From NCBI GenBank assembly GCA_016744975.1, contig JADGDI010000020.1:1-34307 (forward strand): a DNA stretch of 34,307 nt. Reading direction: 5' to 3'. The translations under genes were made by a program, and so were the position numbers. Source of the stretch: Hyphomicrobiales bacterium. GTDB lineage: Bacteria > Pseudomonadota > Alphaproteobacteria > Rhizobiales > OSC116. The notes under the pieces were generated by a model that saw only the letters and a program-made list of their open reading frames with translations, made no database searches and was not told where the DNA came from. Shown in pieces: positions 1 to 8,014 of this stretch. Every line of letters starts with the position of its first letter. The first letter of the stretch is position 1.

Positions 1-92
1 ATCCTCCTAAAACTTAGTAAAGCCTATATGAGAATTTTAGCACAAAAAATGGTACAATTTATGGGGAGCAGGTCAAACCATTGGAGCAGATA

Positions 93-359
93 ATGAAGAA
101 GATGCGATTTAACGAAGAACAAATAATTCGAATATTACACGAGCAAGAAAGTGGTATCGCAACAGCCGATCTTTGTCGTAAACACGGCATTGGCAAAAGC
201 ACATTCTACAAATGGAAGTCAAAATATGGCGGTATGGATGTATCTGATGCTCGCAGACTAAAAACTTTAGAAGACGAGAATCGACGTTTAAAAAGCTTGC
301 TTGCCGATGCACATCTGGACATTTCTATGTTGAAGAGTGTGAATGCAAAAAAATGGTAG
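93..359 (+). CDS. IS3-family transposase OrfA (HTH)
   Basis: This is the DNA-binding subunit of an IS3-family transposase. The protein opens with MKKMRFNEEQIIRILHE and continues through DLCRKHGIGKSTFYKWKSKY, the helix-turn-helix typical of HTH_Tnp_1. A leucine-zipper-like coiled coil (LEDENRRLKSLLADAHLD) follows and in this family mediates OrfA/OrfAB dimerisation. The ORF track starts at a TTG (81), but the ATG at 93 is preferred because GGAG at 83-86 is a well-placed ribosome binding site and family members start MKK. The last codons run through an A7 tract (347-353) before TAG, and orfB overlaps in the -1 frame. OrfA itself looks intact. Confidence 0.85.
   Translation: MKKMRFNEEQIIRILHEQESGIATADLCRKHGIGKSTFYKWKSKYGGMDVSDARRLKTLEDENRRLKSLLADAHLDISMLKSVNAKKW
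347..353 (+). promoter_or_regulatory. Probable programmed -1 frameshift heptamer (A AAA AAA)
   Basis: Seven consecutive A residues sit in the orfA reading frame as A AAA AAA, immediately before the orfA stop. The orfB frame is reached by slipping back one base. IS3-family elements are known to make the OrfAB fusion transposase this way. The site is seen directly; its use is inferred from the family. Confidence 0.6.
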
Positions 360-1257
360 CGTCTGTTGTTAAACGCGAAGCGGTTACTTACCTTAGGGAT
401 GGTTTTAAGGTGAGTGAACGACGGGCGTGCCATATTTTAGATATTCATCGATCTTTGATACGTTACAAATCTAAACGGCCAGAGGACATTGATTTACGTA
501 AGCGTTTGCGCAAATTATCTGTTAAGCGTAGGAGATTTGGCTATAGGCGTTTGCATGTCCTGTTGGCTCGAGAAGGTATACAAATAAATCACAAGAAGCT
601 CTGGCGGATTTACAAAGAGGAAGGCTTATCGGTTCGTAAGCGTGGTGGGCGCAAGCGTGCCATTGGTACTCGCAGACCAATTGTTTTACCATCCAAAGTC
701 AATGAGCGTTGGTCGCTAGATTTTGTGAGTGATAGCTTTATGGATACCCAAAGACAGGGGCAGGCTCCGGTAGACGTTTTAGAATGTTATGCATTATTGA
801 TGATTACAGCCGTGAGTGTTTGGCTTTAGTGCCTGACACATCCATCGGCGGTGAGCGTTTAGCGCGCGAACTGGACAAGCTGATTGATTATCGTGGCAAG
901 CCCGATACGATTGTCAGCGACAACGGCACGGAGATGACTTCTAACGCAATTTTAAGATGGCAACAAGATACCCATATTAATTGGCATTATATTGCACCAG
1001 GCAAGCCGATGCAGAACGGCTTGGTTGAGAGTTTTAACGGTAAATTACGTGATGAATGCCTCAATGAGATATTGTTTGAAGACCTACATCATGTGCGTAG
1101 AATATTAGCCGATTGGCGACATGATTATAATCATGTCAGGCCTCATTCATCACTAAACGAGTTAAGCCCATACATGACATTAAACAAAGAAAGGAATAAA
1201 GCTATTGCAAATCAACAAGAATTAAACAAAAATATCAAACCAAGACTCTATGCATAA
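353..1257 (+). pseudogene. IS3-family transposase OrfB (DDE), frameshifted
   Basis: OrfB is the catalytic DDE integrase part of the transposase. The first segment (353 to about 750) encodes the HTH_21-like region and the rve domain start, including the first catalytic Asp in [11 protein letters not shown]. Continuity then moves to another frame: [17 protein letters not shown] encoded from about 769 onward is the normal continuation, with the second Asp in VSDNGTE and the Glu in [14 protein letters not shown]. The switch is a -1 type shift somewhere between about 745 and 775, inside the rve domain. This is not the family's programmed site, so I read it as a disabling indel. All catalytic residues are present, but no single frame encodes them together. 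Confidence 0.8.
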
Positions 1258-1359
1258 ATGGATCTAACTTGGGGGCAAGGGCAGCTTTAGGATAGCGAGT
1301 TGTCTATAATTTATGACGTTTCAAATTATGATCTCTGTATCTGATGTTGAGATGACGGA

Positions 1360-2262
1360 TTAAGTTCTACCGTTACTTTTTAAAAATTCTAAGGCATCCG
1401 TTGCTGTTACTTTGCCACTTTCTTCATGTGGGATATGGCCCAAATCATCGTAAATAATGGTTTGGGAATTTTCTATGTCATTGTTAAAGCGAGCAGCTAA
1501 ATTTACTGGAATTAGAGGATCTTTTTTACCCCACATTATTAATGTAGGTGCAGAAACACCTCTTATTATATCTACGGTTGCTTGAGCGGTTGCTGAACGC
1601 AATCGAGAGGTAAGTGCGGATATATTTCCTCTGCGGGTTGCTAGATCTTTATATCGTTCGATTAATTTATCGGTGATGGTATCAGGTGAACCCATTACAA
1701 GCTCAAGATCTTGACGAATTAAAAACCTAGGTACTTTAAACCATTGGCCTAATATACATAATATTGGGGTGCTTGCTAGCTTCCAAGTGATTGGGGTACT
1801 AACATTTTCTAAGTCATACCCAGCGGAATCAATTAGTATTAGGTTTTCTATTCGCTTAGGAATTTTGGCAGCAATTCGCCATGCAATTTCTCCACCTAAT
1901 GAATTACCAGCTATGCTAAGTTTATCCACGCCCAATAGATTTATTAAATCTATACAAAAATCACAATAATTTATGCCTGAATAATCCAAGTATTTATATT
2001 TACCAGTCCATTTGCCTGTTAGGCCAAAAGCTGGTAAATCAAACCTAATTATTTGAAAGTCATTTTTTAAAATCTCCACCCATTCATCCCATGTATGAAG
2101 GCTTGAAGATGTGCCATGGATAAGAATTAGGGTTGGTTTCTCATCAGTACCTTCTTTACGAAAATGAACACGTTGGCCATTTAGGATAACAAAGTCATCG
2201 ATAGAATTTGCCCATTTTAAATCAAGTTTATCTAGGATGATTTTATTTGCTGATTTATTCAT
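1360..2262 (-). CDS. Alpha/beta hydrolase
   Basis: A 300-residue alpha/beta-hydrolase fold enzyme with no signal peptide, so probably cytoplasmic. HGTSSSLHTWDEW near residue 50 supplies the oxyanion-hole strand. The nucleophile elbow is GNSLGG near residue 118, the acid is the Asp in WGKKDPLIP, and the base is the His in DDLGHIPHEE near the C-terminus, so the catalytic triad is complete. The start overlaps the end of the upstream GGDEF-EAL gene by eight bases, and AAGG lies just before the ATG, so the two genes are translationally linked. Proteins of this class include esterases, haloperoxidase-like enzymes and C-C hydrolases; the substrate cannot be told from sequence. Confidence 0.85.
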   Translation of the reverse strand: MNKSANKIILDKLDLKWANSIDDFVILNGQRVHFRKEGTDEKPTLILIHGTSSSLHTWDEWVEILKNDFQIIRFDLPAFGLTGKWTGKYKYLDYSGINYCDFCIDLINLLGVDKLSIAGNSLGGEIAWRIAAKIPKRIENLILIDSAGYDLENVSTPITWKLASTPILCILGQWFKVPRFLIRQDLELVMGSPDTITDKLIERYKDLATRRGNISALTSRLRSATAQATVDIIRGVSAPTLIMWGKKDPLIPVNLAARFNNDIENSQTIIYDDLGHIPHEESGKVTATDALEFLKSNGRT

Positions 2263-4705
2263 TTGCAGCCTTGGCTAGTGATTCTAGAGGCAGGTTTTCT
2301 TCCATAAATTTAGCCAAATAGGTTTCTGCTGATTGGCATTTAGCAATGAATGCTTGAGTCTCTTTTGCATTAAATGGTTTTGCATAAAAATAGCCTTGCC
2401 CATATGTGCAATCTATTTGTTTTAGGATGGAGCATTCGAATTTTGTTTCGATGCCCTCAGCTGTGGTCTCTAGATTAAAGGCTTTGGCCAATTTTACAAT
2501 TGTATCAACGACTGCTAAAGCGCTTTTTTCATTATCTTTATCGCCTAAAGTACAAACGAATGCGCGGTCAATTTTTAATTTATCAATTGGCAATTGTTGA
2601 AGATAGGATAAAGAGGAATACCCTGTACCAAAATCATCTAGGGCGATACGAATTCCCATGGCACGTAGTTTTTTAAGAACCTTGATTACCGTTTCACCTT
2701 CTTCTAATAGAGCGGTTTCAGTGAGTTCTAATTCTAACTGGTGTATGGGTAGACCACTGTTTTCTAGCGCATCATTCACAACTTTAATAATGTCATCATT
2801 TACAAATTGAATAGCTGAGACATTCACTGAAAGACGCATGTCATTAGGCCATTCGGCTGCATCCAGGCAAGCTTGTTCCATAACATATTTGCCCAGGGGT
2901 ATGATTAGTCCACTTTCTTCTGCAAGCGGTATAAATTCGTCGGGACGAACCATTCCTTTTGTCGGGTGTATCCAGCGGATAAGGGCTTCAAACCCACCAA
3001 TTTTATTTGTTGCCAAGTTAATTTGAGGTTGATAGTGAATAATAAATTCACCTTTACTAATTCCAGACTTTATATCACTCAGCATTGTGAATTTATGGCG
3101 TGCATCATCGTCCATAGCAGAGTTAAATATTTTTATGGTGCTGCGCCCAGCGGCCTTGGCTGCATAAAGGGCTAAGTCACTGGATTTCATAAGTAAACTA
3201 GCGCTTTTGGCGTCTTTAGGTGCAAATGCAACACCTAGGCTAGCACGAATTTCTATTCTAAAACCACCTTCTGACCAAGGTTTTGCTAATTCTGTTTGAA
3301 TATGAATTTGTAGCTTGTTTATTTTTGTTTCGCTTAAATTACCAGGACAAAGAATTGAAAATTCATCTCCACCCAGTCGTGAGAATAAATAATTGTCGGG
3401 TAGGATGTTGGTGACTCTTTTTGCAACTTCTTGGAGTAAGTCGTCACCGACGGAATGGCCAAGAGAATCATTGACTGTTTTGAAATTATCTAAATCTAAT
3501 ATAAATAATGTACACGGTTTTACTTGCTTTTCATTAAGGAAATATTTTTGAAGTTGGTTTTGAAAATTGTTTCTGTTGGCTAATTTTGTTAATCCATCAA
3601 AATTAGCTAAATTCCACATGTCAAGCTCTCGACTTCTTTCTGAAGTAACATCTGACCCAACACCACGCCAGCCCAATAAATTACCGCGTAGATCAAATGA
3701 GGGGTTTGCGGTGATAGACCACCAACGCTTTTGATCTTTAATAATAACAGGCAATATTTGATTAGAAAATGGTTTTTCTTTGTCAAATTGTTTGGCTAGT
3801 TTTTCAAGCATGGCTTCAGATTCTATATCAGACCTGTCCTGGAGGCTGCTGATGATATTTAAGAACGGAATCTCTTGAATTTCTGATTGAAATTTTTGAG
3901 TGATTTCAATAATACGATGAGGAACATGCACCAATTTACCATCTTGGCTAATTTCCCATAACCAGTCATTGGCATTTTCTTCAAAATCATGTAGCAATAA
4001 ATTCACGACTTCACGTTGTTTTTCAATTTCAGTTTCTGCTTTTAGGTTTTTCAAGAAGCCTCTTGAAGTTAATAACACTGTTGATGTGAGGATGATTAGA
4101 TAAAATCCCATCATTGGCACTAACAAGTAATAGTTGGTAAAATGCCATATTGAAATACCAATCATTGTTCCTACTGATATAATGATAACCCATGCTATAC
4201 CTGCTTTAGGTAAGCTTGCAAATAGCCAAGTTCCTGTTGCAAGAAATGCGGCTAAAATTCCAGTGATTATTAGTTTATTTTGTCCATCTAATAAGCCAAA
4301 TAAATAGATAGTCATTGTAACATATAGAAATGCAGCAATGTTTAAATCAATGGTCAAGACCCATGTTTTGAAAATTGAAACAGGTTGGTTTTTTTGGCTG
4401 TTTTGAAATGAGAACCACCACAATATATTTATTATGCCGATTGCCCACAAAGCGCTAACCCATGAAATCATAATCCATGTTTCGGTATATCCCCAAAATA
4501 GCCATGCTATTAACAAGGATATAGTTTGATTGCCAATGCTACTTAGTGGAAGGATTTCTAACACAGCGTCAAATTGACGTTTTCGATAATAATTTGCTGT
4601 ATCTGCACTGGCTTCTGGATCGTGAAGGCATAACTCTAGTTGATATTTTGTCCATTTATAAATAGAATTTAATGAAAATTGATTTGGATTTAGTTTTGCG
4701 GTCAT
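2255..4705 (-). CDS. Membrane-bound PAS-GGDEF-EAL cyclic-di-GMP protein
   Basis: A bifunctional c-di-GMP turnover protein of 816 residues. Residues about 55-215 form a bundle of six or seven hydrophobic segments, and a PAS-like domain (NDWLWEISQDGKLV) follows around 245-350. The GGDEF domain has an intact RLGGDEF near residue 443, but the usual upstream RxxD inhibitory site is not apparent. The EAL domain starts at FEALIRWIHP (about 571) and keeps ELTETALLEE, DDFGTGYSSLSYL (about 690), KIDRAFV and AEGIET, the residues needed for phosphodiesterase activity. Both activities could therefore be real. It lies 39 bases downstream of the DUF2147 gene and overlaps the hydrolase gene, so the three probably form one transcript. 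Confidence 0.92.
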   Translation of the reverse strand: MTAKLNPNQFSLNSIYKWTKYQLELCLHDPEASADTANYYRKRQFDAVLEILPLSSIGNQTISLLIAWLFWGYTETWIMISWVSALWAIGIINILWWFSFQNSQKNQPVSIFKTWVLTIDLNIAAFLYVTMTIYLFGLLDGQNKLIITGILAAFLATGTWLFASLPKAGIAWVIIISVGTMIGISIWHFTNYYLLVPMMGFYLIILTSTVLLTSRGFLKNLKAETEIEKQREVVNLLLHDFEENANDWLWEISQDGKLVHVPHRIIEITQKFQSEIQEIPFLNIISSLQDRSDIESEAMLEKLAKQFDKEKPFSNQILPVIIKDQKRWWSITANPSFDLRGNLLGWRGVGSDVTSERSRELDMWNLANFDGLTKLANRNNFQNQLQKYFLNEKQVKPCTLFILDLDNFKTVNDSLGHSVGDDLLQEVAKRVTNILPDNYLFSRLGGDEFSILCPGNLSETKINKLQIHIQTELAKPWSEGGFRIEIRASLGVAFAPKDAKSASLLMKSSDLALYAAKAAGRSTIKIFNSAMDDDARHKFTMLSDIKSGISKGEFIIHYQPQINLATNKIGGFEALIRWIHPTKGMVRPDEFIPLAEESGLIIPLGKYVMEQACLDAAEWPNDMRLSVNVSAIQFVNDDIIKVVNDALENSGLPIHQLELELTETALLEEGETVIKVLKKLRAMGIRIALDDFGTGYSSLSYLQQLPIDKLKIDRAFVCTLGDKDNEKSALAVVDTIVKLAKAFNLETTAEGIETKFECSILKQIDCTYGQGYFYAKPFNAKETQAFIAKCQSAETYLAKFMEENLPLESLAKAANE

Positions 4706-4744
4706 TATAACTACTTAATTTTGAAGGATGAACTTACAAGAATA

Positions 4745-5185
4745 TTATTTATGAGTTAGCCAAATTTGAGTGCGATAAAATGGCCCCCAATAACCTCTTA
4801 ATTCTAGTTTTTTACCATTTTCAATAACGCGTAGCTGAGCGTTGTAAATATTACCGTTCTCTGGATCAAGGACGGTTCCACCTTTCCACCAGCCTTCCGT
4901 TCTATCGAGCTTGAAATTGCGCAATACAGTCATACCAATTACAGGCTTGTCTTTTCGGTCATCTGTACAAGGTGTGCAAATTGGCGCGTTGCCGTAACTT
5001 TTGTCAAAAAGCTTTGTGACTTTACCGTTTAGTATGCCTTTTCTTATATAGATACGTACTAAAGATTTAGCTTTATTTGTTTGGTCGTCTATTGATTTCC
5101 AGGTTTTTATTTCTTGCTGAGCCGCAAGTACGTTGCTGGTAAGCATTAATATAAGTGAAAAAATTAGAGCAAACGATAACTTCAT
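4745..5185 (-). CDS. DUF2147 family secreted protein
   Basis: A 146-residue exported protein with a clear signal peptide (MKLSFALIFSLILMLTSNVLA). The mature part follows the DUF2147 pattern: a W..ID start, a paired CTPC motif near residue 78, GMTVLRNFK, a WWKGGTVLDPENG block and RGYWGPFYRTQIW at the end. Biochemical function of the family is not established to my knowledge; members are periplasmic beta-rich proteins of similar size. AAGGAAA upstream of the ATG is a strong ribosome binding site. It is the first gene of the probable DUF2147, GGDEF-EAL, hydrolase operon. Confidence 0.85.
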   Translation of the reverse strand: MKLSFALIFSLILMLTSNVLAAQQEIKTWKSIDDQTNKAKSLVRIYIRKGILNGKVTKLFDKSYGNAPICTPCTDDRKDKPVIGMTVLRNFKLDRTEGWWKGGTVLDPENGNIYNAQLRVIENGKKLELRGYWGPFYRTQIWLTHK

Positions 5186-5597
5186 ACAATTTCCTTACGT
5201 TAGTAATCTTAAGTAACATTATGGTGGTTAAAAATTGATTAAAATATTATGGTCATGTCCCGCTTTAGTGCTGCTTCAAATATTCATTTAAGTAGCTACA
5301 CATCCAAAGCTAAGGGTGATTCCAAGTAAATACAAAATATACTTTACTGGATTAGGAAAGCTCAAATGTAACCTTTACTATCTAAATATTGAAAATGACA
5401 CCACAGAGTAAAATCTAAGAAATTTTTATTTGATGTAACTTCCTAGGGTTTCTGTACGTTTAACCCCACTATATCCCGTATAATCTCGGTATATCCCATA
5501 ATTCTTTTAGTATCATTATAAGTATCGGGTTACACTTGGAGTAATTGGAAATATCTCATTCGGTTCACTGAACTGAATGAGATATTATTTTGTAGGT
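5186..5597. other. 412-base intergenic region
   Basis: No convincing gene is visible. The right part holds the terminator-like hairpin at 5550-5586. The left part must carry the promoter of the leftward DUF2147 operon. Around 5470-5500 an eight-base direct repeat, TATATCCC, occurs twice with a 20-base period, each copy followed by a TATAAT-like string. I assign no function to it. Confidence 0.5.
5550..5586 (-). terminator. Hairpin downstream of YeeE/YedE gene
   Basis: AATATCTCATTC and GAATGAGATATT pair perfectly over 12 bp, and an inner GTTC/GAAC extends the helix to a three-base loop with one mismatch. It begins 11 bases beyond the stop codon of the leftward YeeE/YedE gene. The following T-tract on the - strand is weak, so the terminator call rests mainly on position and stem quality. 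Confidence 0.65.
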
Positions 5598-6161
5598 TTA
5601 TTTTGTTGATTTAACCAACTGCTTTGGCAAGAAAATTGCTATGACAATAAATATAGCTGCTAAAATAATTGCAACGAGCCAGCCTGGTGCGAAGTTAAAC
5701 ATACTTGTATAGGCATCAACCCCAGTATTAGCCAGTGTCATTTTTGCGCTGTCCATAAGCCCTGATTGTTTGAACCAGTCGTAGGATAGGCTGAAGGCAA
5801 ATGCGCCAAGTAAGCCGCCAACAACAAAGATAATTGCATCATAACGGCCTGCTACAATTGCGCTTAGGCTTGTGCCAGGGCAATAGCCTGCGATCGCAAA
5901 TCCAACTCCTAGCAATGCACCACCAATTAAAACACCCCAGTAGGTGGCTTTTACTGACAAATGGCCAATTTCAAAAATGCCCAATTCTAAACCGATAAAT
6001 AGGACTAATGAAGCTGTACCAATGGCAAATAATATTGTTTTCATTAATGTCAGATCAGTAAAGCGTAACATGTTAATAATGTTTTTGGGGTTCGTTGCTC
6101 CTATTTTGTTTAAAGCAAAGCCAAACAGACCACCTAAAATAATAGCTAAAAAAATCTGCAT
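5598..6161 (-). CDS. YeeE/YedE family sulfur transporter subunit (second half)
   Basis: An inner-membrane protein of 187 residues with about five hydrophobic segments, half the size of fused YeeE/YedE (TsuA-type) thiosulfate permeases. The conserved GYCPGTSLSA motif near residue 95 carries the Cys that in this family lies along the sulfur-compound path. It starts two bases after the stop of another half-size YeeE/YedE gene and has a good AAAGGAA ribosome binding site. Paired half-size proteins of this kind are known as PmpA/PmpB in sulfide-responsive operons. I infer import or export of a reduced sulfur compound. Neither a sulfurtransferase nor a persulfide dioxygenase lies beside it. Confidence 0.8.
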   Translation of the reverse strand: MQIFLAIILGGLFGFALNKIGATNPKNIINMLRFTDLTLMKTILFAIGTASLVLFIGLELGIFEIGHLSVKATYWGVLIGGALLGVGFAIAGYCPGTSLSAIVAGRYDAIIFVVGGLLGAFAFSLSYDWFKQSGLMDSAKMTLANTGVDAYTSMFNFAPGWLVAIILAAIFIVIAIFLPKQLVKSTK

Positions 6162-6163
6162 GT

Positions 6164-6736
6164 CTAATTTCCTTTTCTGTTAAACATTAACATAGCAACT
6201 GGTATGCCAGCGCCAAATACGCCAAGGGTAAATACATAGCCACTTAATGCGGTTTGCATAATACCACTCATCATATGGCCGCTGGTACAACCACCTGCTA
6301 ACCGGGCGCCATAAAGCACAATAAAACCGGCTAAAAACACAGTAACATAGCGTTTTACAAGGCTGTCACCAAAGCGTTCTCGCCATACATTTGGCATTTG
6401 TTTTTCTTGCCCTTCGGCCTTATCGCCACCTAGGCGAGAGGATAAAAATGCACCTGCAATCATAGCTATTACAAAAACAAAGCTATAATTTAATGGCTTT
6501 GCTGCATTTTTGGCATATTTACCGCCGCTTTTGTTTAGGTATTTATTTGATGAGGAATAGCCTGTTTTGGCGGTTTCATCTTTTTGGATGATGCTATCAT
6601 CAACTTGATTCCATATAATGGCATCTGCTATGACAAATTGGGTTGAAACGCCAACAGGTTTGACCAATGTAACGGCCAATAATATTGACAGGCCTAACAG
6701 CAATCCGCCAATATACCAGGGTAGTTTATTAGACAT
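6164..6736 (-). CDS. YeeE/YedE family sulfur transporter subunit (first half)
   Basis: The partner of the downstream YeeE/YedE gene, about 190 residues with N-terminal, central and C-terminal hydrophobic segments. The diagnostic motif GGCTSGHMMSG is near the C-terminal third, and a polar insert of about 50 residues follows the first membrane helix. The ORF track starts at a GTG at 6811, but that would place the palindromic operator inside the coding sequence and add a hydrophilic leader. The ATG at 6736 gives MSNKLPWYIGG, directly entering the first helix, with a purine-rich stretch upstream. The two genes are almost contiguous and probably form one heteromeric transporter. Confidence 0.8.
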   Translation of the reverse strand: MSNKLPWYIGGLLLGLSILLAVTLVKPVGVSTQFVIADAIIWNQVDDSIIQKDETAKTGYSSSNKYLNKSGGKYAKNAAKPLNYSFVFVIAMIAGAFLSSRLGGDKAEGQEKQMPNVWRERFGDSLVKRYVTVFLAGFIVLYGARLAGGCTSGHMMSGIMQTALSGYVFTLGVFGAGIPVAMLMFNRKGN

Positions 6737-6775
6737 TTTCTTACTTTCTTTTAGTTGCTTTTCCAATATTTTTAT

Positions 6776-6817
6776 ATTAGCAAATGCTAATTTATTAATA
6801 TTAGAAAACACTAATAT
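6776..6817 (-). promoter_or_regulatory. Tandem palindromic operator upstream of YeeE/YedE pair
   Basis: Two AT-rich inverted repeats share the half-site ATTAG/CTAAT: ATTAGCAAATGCTAAT (6776-6791, seven paired bases each side) and ATATTAG-AAAACA-CTAATAT (6798-6817). They lie 40-81 bases upstream of the chosen start codon. Such sites are typical of ArsR-family repressors; YeeE/YedE pairs are often under BigR/SqrR-type sulfide sensors. No such regulator is encoded in the window. Confidence 0.55.
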
Positions 6818-6880
6818 ACTAATGTAAAAAAAGCAATAGTTAAAAAAGCAATAGTGTTAAATATGCATGGGGAGATATTA

Positions 6881-7477
6881 TTAGGCTTCAAAATGCTGCC
6901 ATAAGATGGTTAACCAAATGGCTAATGCGATTGATATTGCGGTGAATATGCCAACGATTAACATGCTTGTTACAAGGTCAGACATTTGCGGTAATTCTCC
7001 AGCAAAAAGATATCCAAGCATGGCGTAGCTGATTGTCCAGAGTGTCGAAGAAGGTAGTGCGATAGCAGTGAACTTAAACCAGTTTGTTTTTACTGCGCCA
7101 CTCACATAGGAGACATATGGCCCTGTTGGGCTAAATATTGTATGACTAATGAAAATAGCCAACCAACCATAGTTTTTTAACAGGGCTTCACTTTTATTAA
7201 GGATTGGCTTTGTACGCTGAATTTGCCGTAAGCGGGTGAGTAAGCTTGGGCCAGCAAAGCGAGCGATTGCGAAAGCTAGTTGATCACCTATCCAATAAGC
7301 AATGGTTGCTACAAGTAGTACCTGCCATATTATTAAATCACCAGCAGCTGCGAGTGCGCCCGACGTTAACACAAGAATGGATGAAGGCAAGGGAATGCCA
7401 AAACACGCTAGTATTACGGTAATAAAAATAATATAGAGGCCATATTCTGGTATAAGGCCAAGAATGATTTCGGTCAT
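6881..7477 (-). CDS. DedA family membrane protein
   Basis: A 198-residue inner-membrane protein with the VTT/SNARE-associated (DedA) fold. The N-terminus has the family's re-entrant region: ILACFGIPLPSSILVLTSGALAA. The middle contains AYWIGDQLAFAIARFAG, matching the conserved G-D-...-Y/A-GR region, and HTIFSPTGPYVSYVSGA corresponds to the F.R..P....AG motif. Several hydrophobic segments follow. DedA proteins are implicated in lipid-carrier flipping and membrane homeostasis. The ATG overlaps the TGA of the upstream small membrane gene by four bases, so the pair is translationally coupled. Confidence 0.85.
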   Translation of the reverse strand: MTEIILGLIPEYGLYIIFITVILACFGIPLPSSILVLTSGALAAAGDLIIWQVLLVATIAYWIGDQLAFAIARFAGPSLLTRLRQIQRTKPILNKSEALLKNYGWLAIFISHTIFSPTGPYVSYVSGAVKTNWFKFTAIALPSSTLWTISYAMLGYLFAGELPQMSDLVTSMLIVGIFTAISIALAIWLTILWQHFEA

Positions 7478-7836
7478 TTTTGGCTTTCTCTATATGTTTG
7501 TGCGACATTGCGAATTTTTACGGTTAGCTGATCTAGAGACAAGTTTTGTGATTCTGCAACTTCTTTGAGGCGCAAACCTTTGCCTCTATCATTGTCATCC
7601 AACCCCAATATATCAGCGACGATTTCTCTAGGTATATCATAAGACATAACAATGTATTTTGGGGTCATCCAGTCTTTAAGCGCTTCGTCTTGATGCTTAG
7701 GGTCATTAAAATAAATAGCATTTGCTAAAAAGGTAAAGCTAAAAAATAAAGCTATAACTGAAGATAGCAGAAAACCGCCGATGGGCAGCCAACGCTTTTT
7801 TACAAATCGCTTAAATTTAGATGAGAGCATGGGCAA
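7474..7836 (-). CDS. Small membrane-anchored protein, coupled to DedA
   Basis: A 120-residue protein that I cannot assign to a named family. A basic N-terminus (KFKRFVKKRW) is followed by one strong transmembrane segment, about residues 18-40, and then a soluble domain that would be periplasmic by the positive-inside rule. The C-terminal part (RGKGLRLKEVAESQNLSLDQL) looks helical and has the spacing of a small HTH-like bundle. The stop overlaps the DedA start (ATGA), which argues for a functional pairing with DedA. The start could also be the ATG two codons later. Confidence 0.6.
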   Translation of the reverse strand: MPMLSSKFKRFVKKRWLPIGGFLLSSVIALFFSFTFLANAIYFNDPKHQDEALKDWMTPKYIVMSYDIPREIVADILGLDDNDRGKGLRLKEVAESQNLSLDQLTVKIRNVAQTYRESQK

Positions 7837-8014
7837 ACATAAAGTAACTCAGATTATTTTTTATAATGATAGCAGTTTAAAATCTAGTGTCTATAAGACA
7901 TTATATTGTTTTCTGTTTTCTGTCGCAGCCTTGTCTTTATAATTCTTTCTACACCGGTTGATCTTTGGGTATGGCTAAAAGGAGGTGAGCGAGGGGGAAT
8001 TGGAAATTTGGGGG

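Larger units (their letters stand above)
1..1286 (+). mobile_element. IS3-family (IS407-like) insertion sequence, degenerate; left end not identified
   Basis: This block holds the two-frame orfA/orfB layout of IS3-family elements. orfA ends in an A7 run that would allow a -1 slip into orfB. orfB carries the three DDE catalytic residues but is split between two frames, so the element is probably inactive. The sequence after orfB, TGGATCTAACTTGGGGGCAA, resembles the right terminal repeat of IS407-group elements, whose outer end is rich in G on this strand. I could not find its inverted partner in bases 1-92, so the left end is either degraded or just outside the window. The outer limits given here are approximate. 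Confidence 0.75.

Noticed and set aside
57-75. Left inverted repeat of the IS element (GGGGAGCAGGTCA)
   Set aside because: It resembles the right end in direct, not inverted, orientation, so it cannot be the partner repeat.
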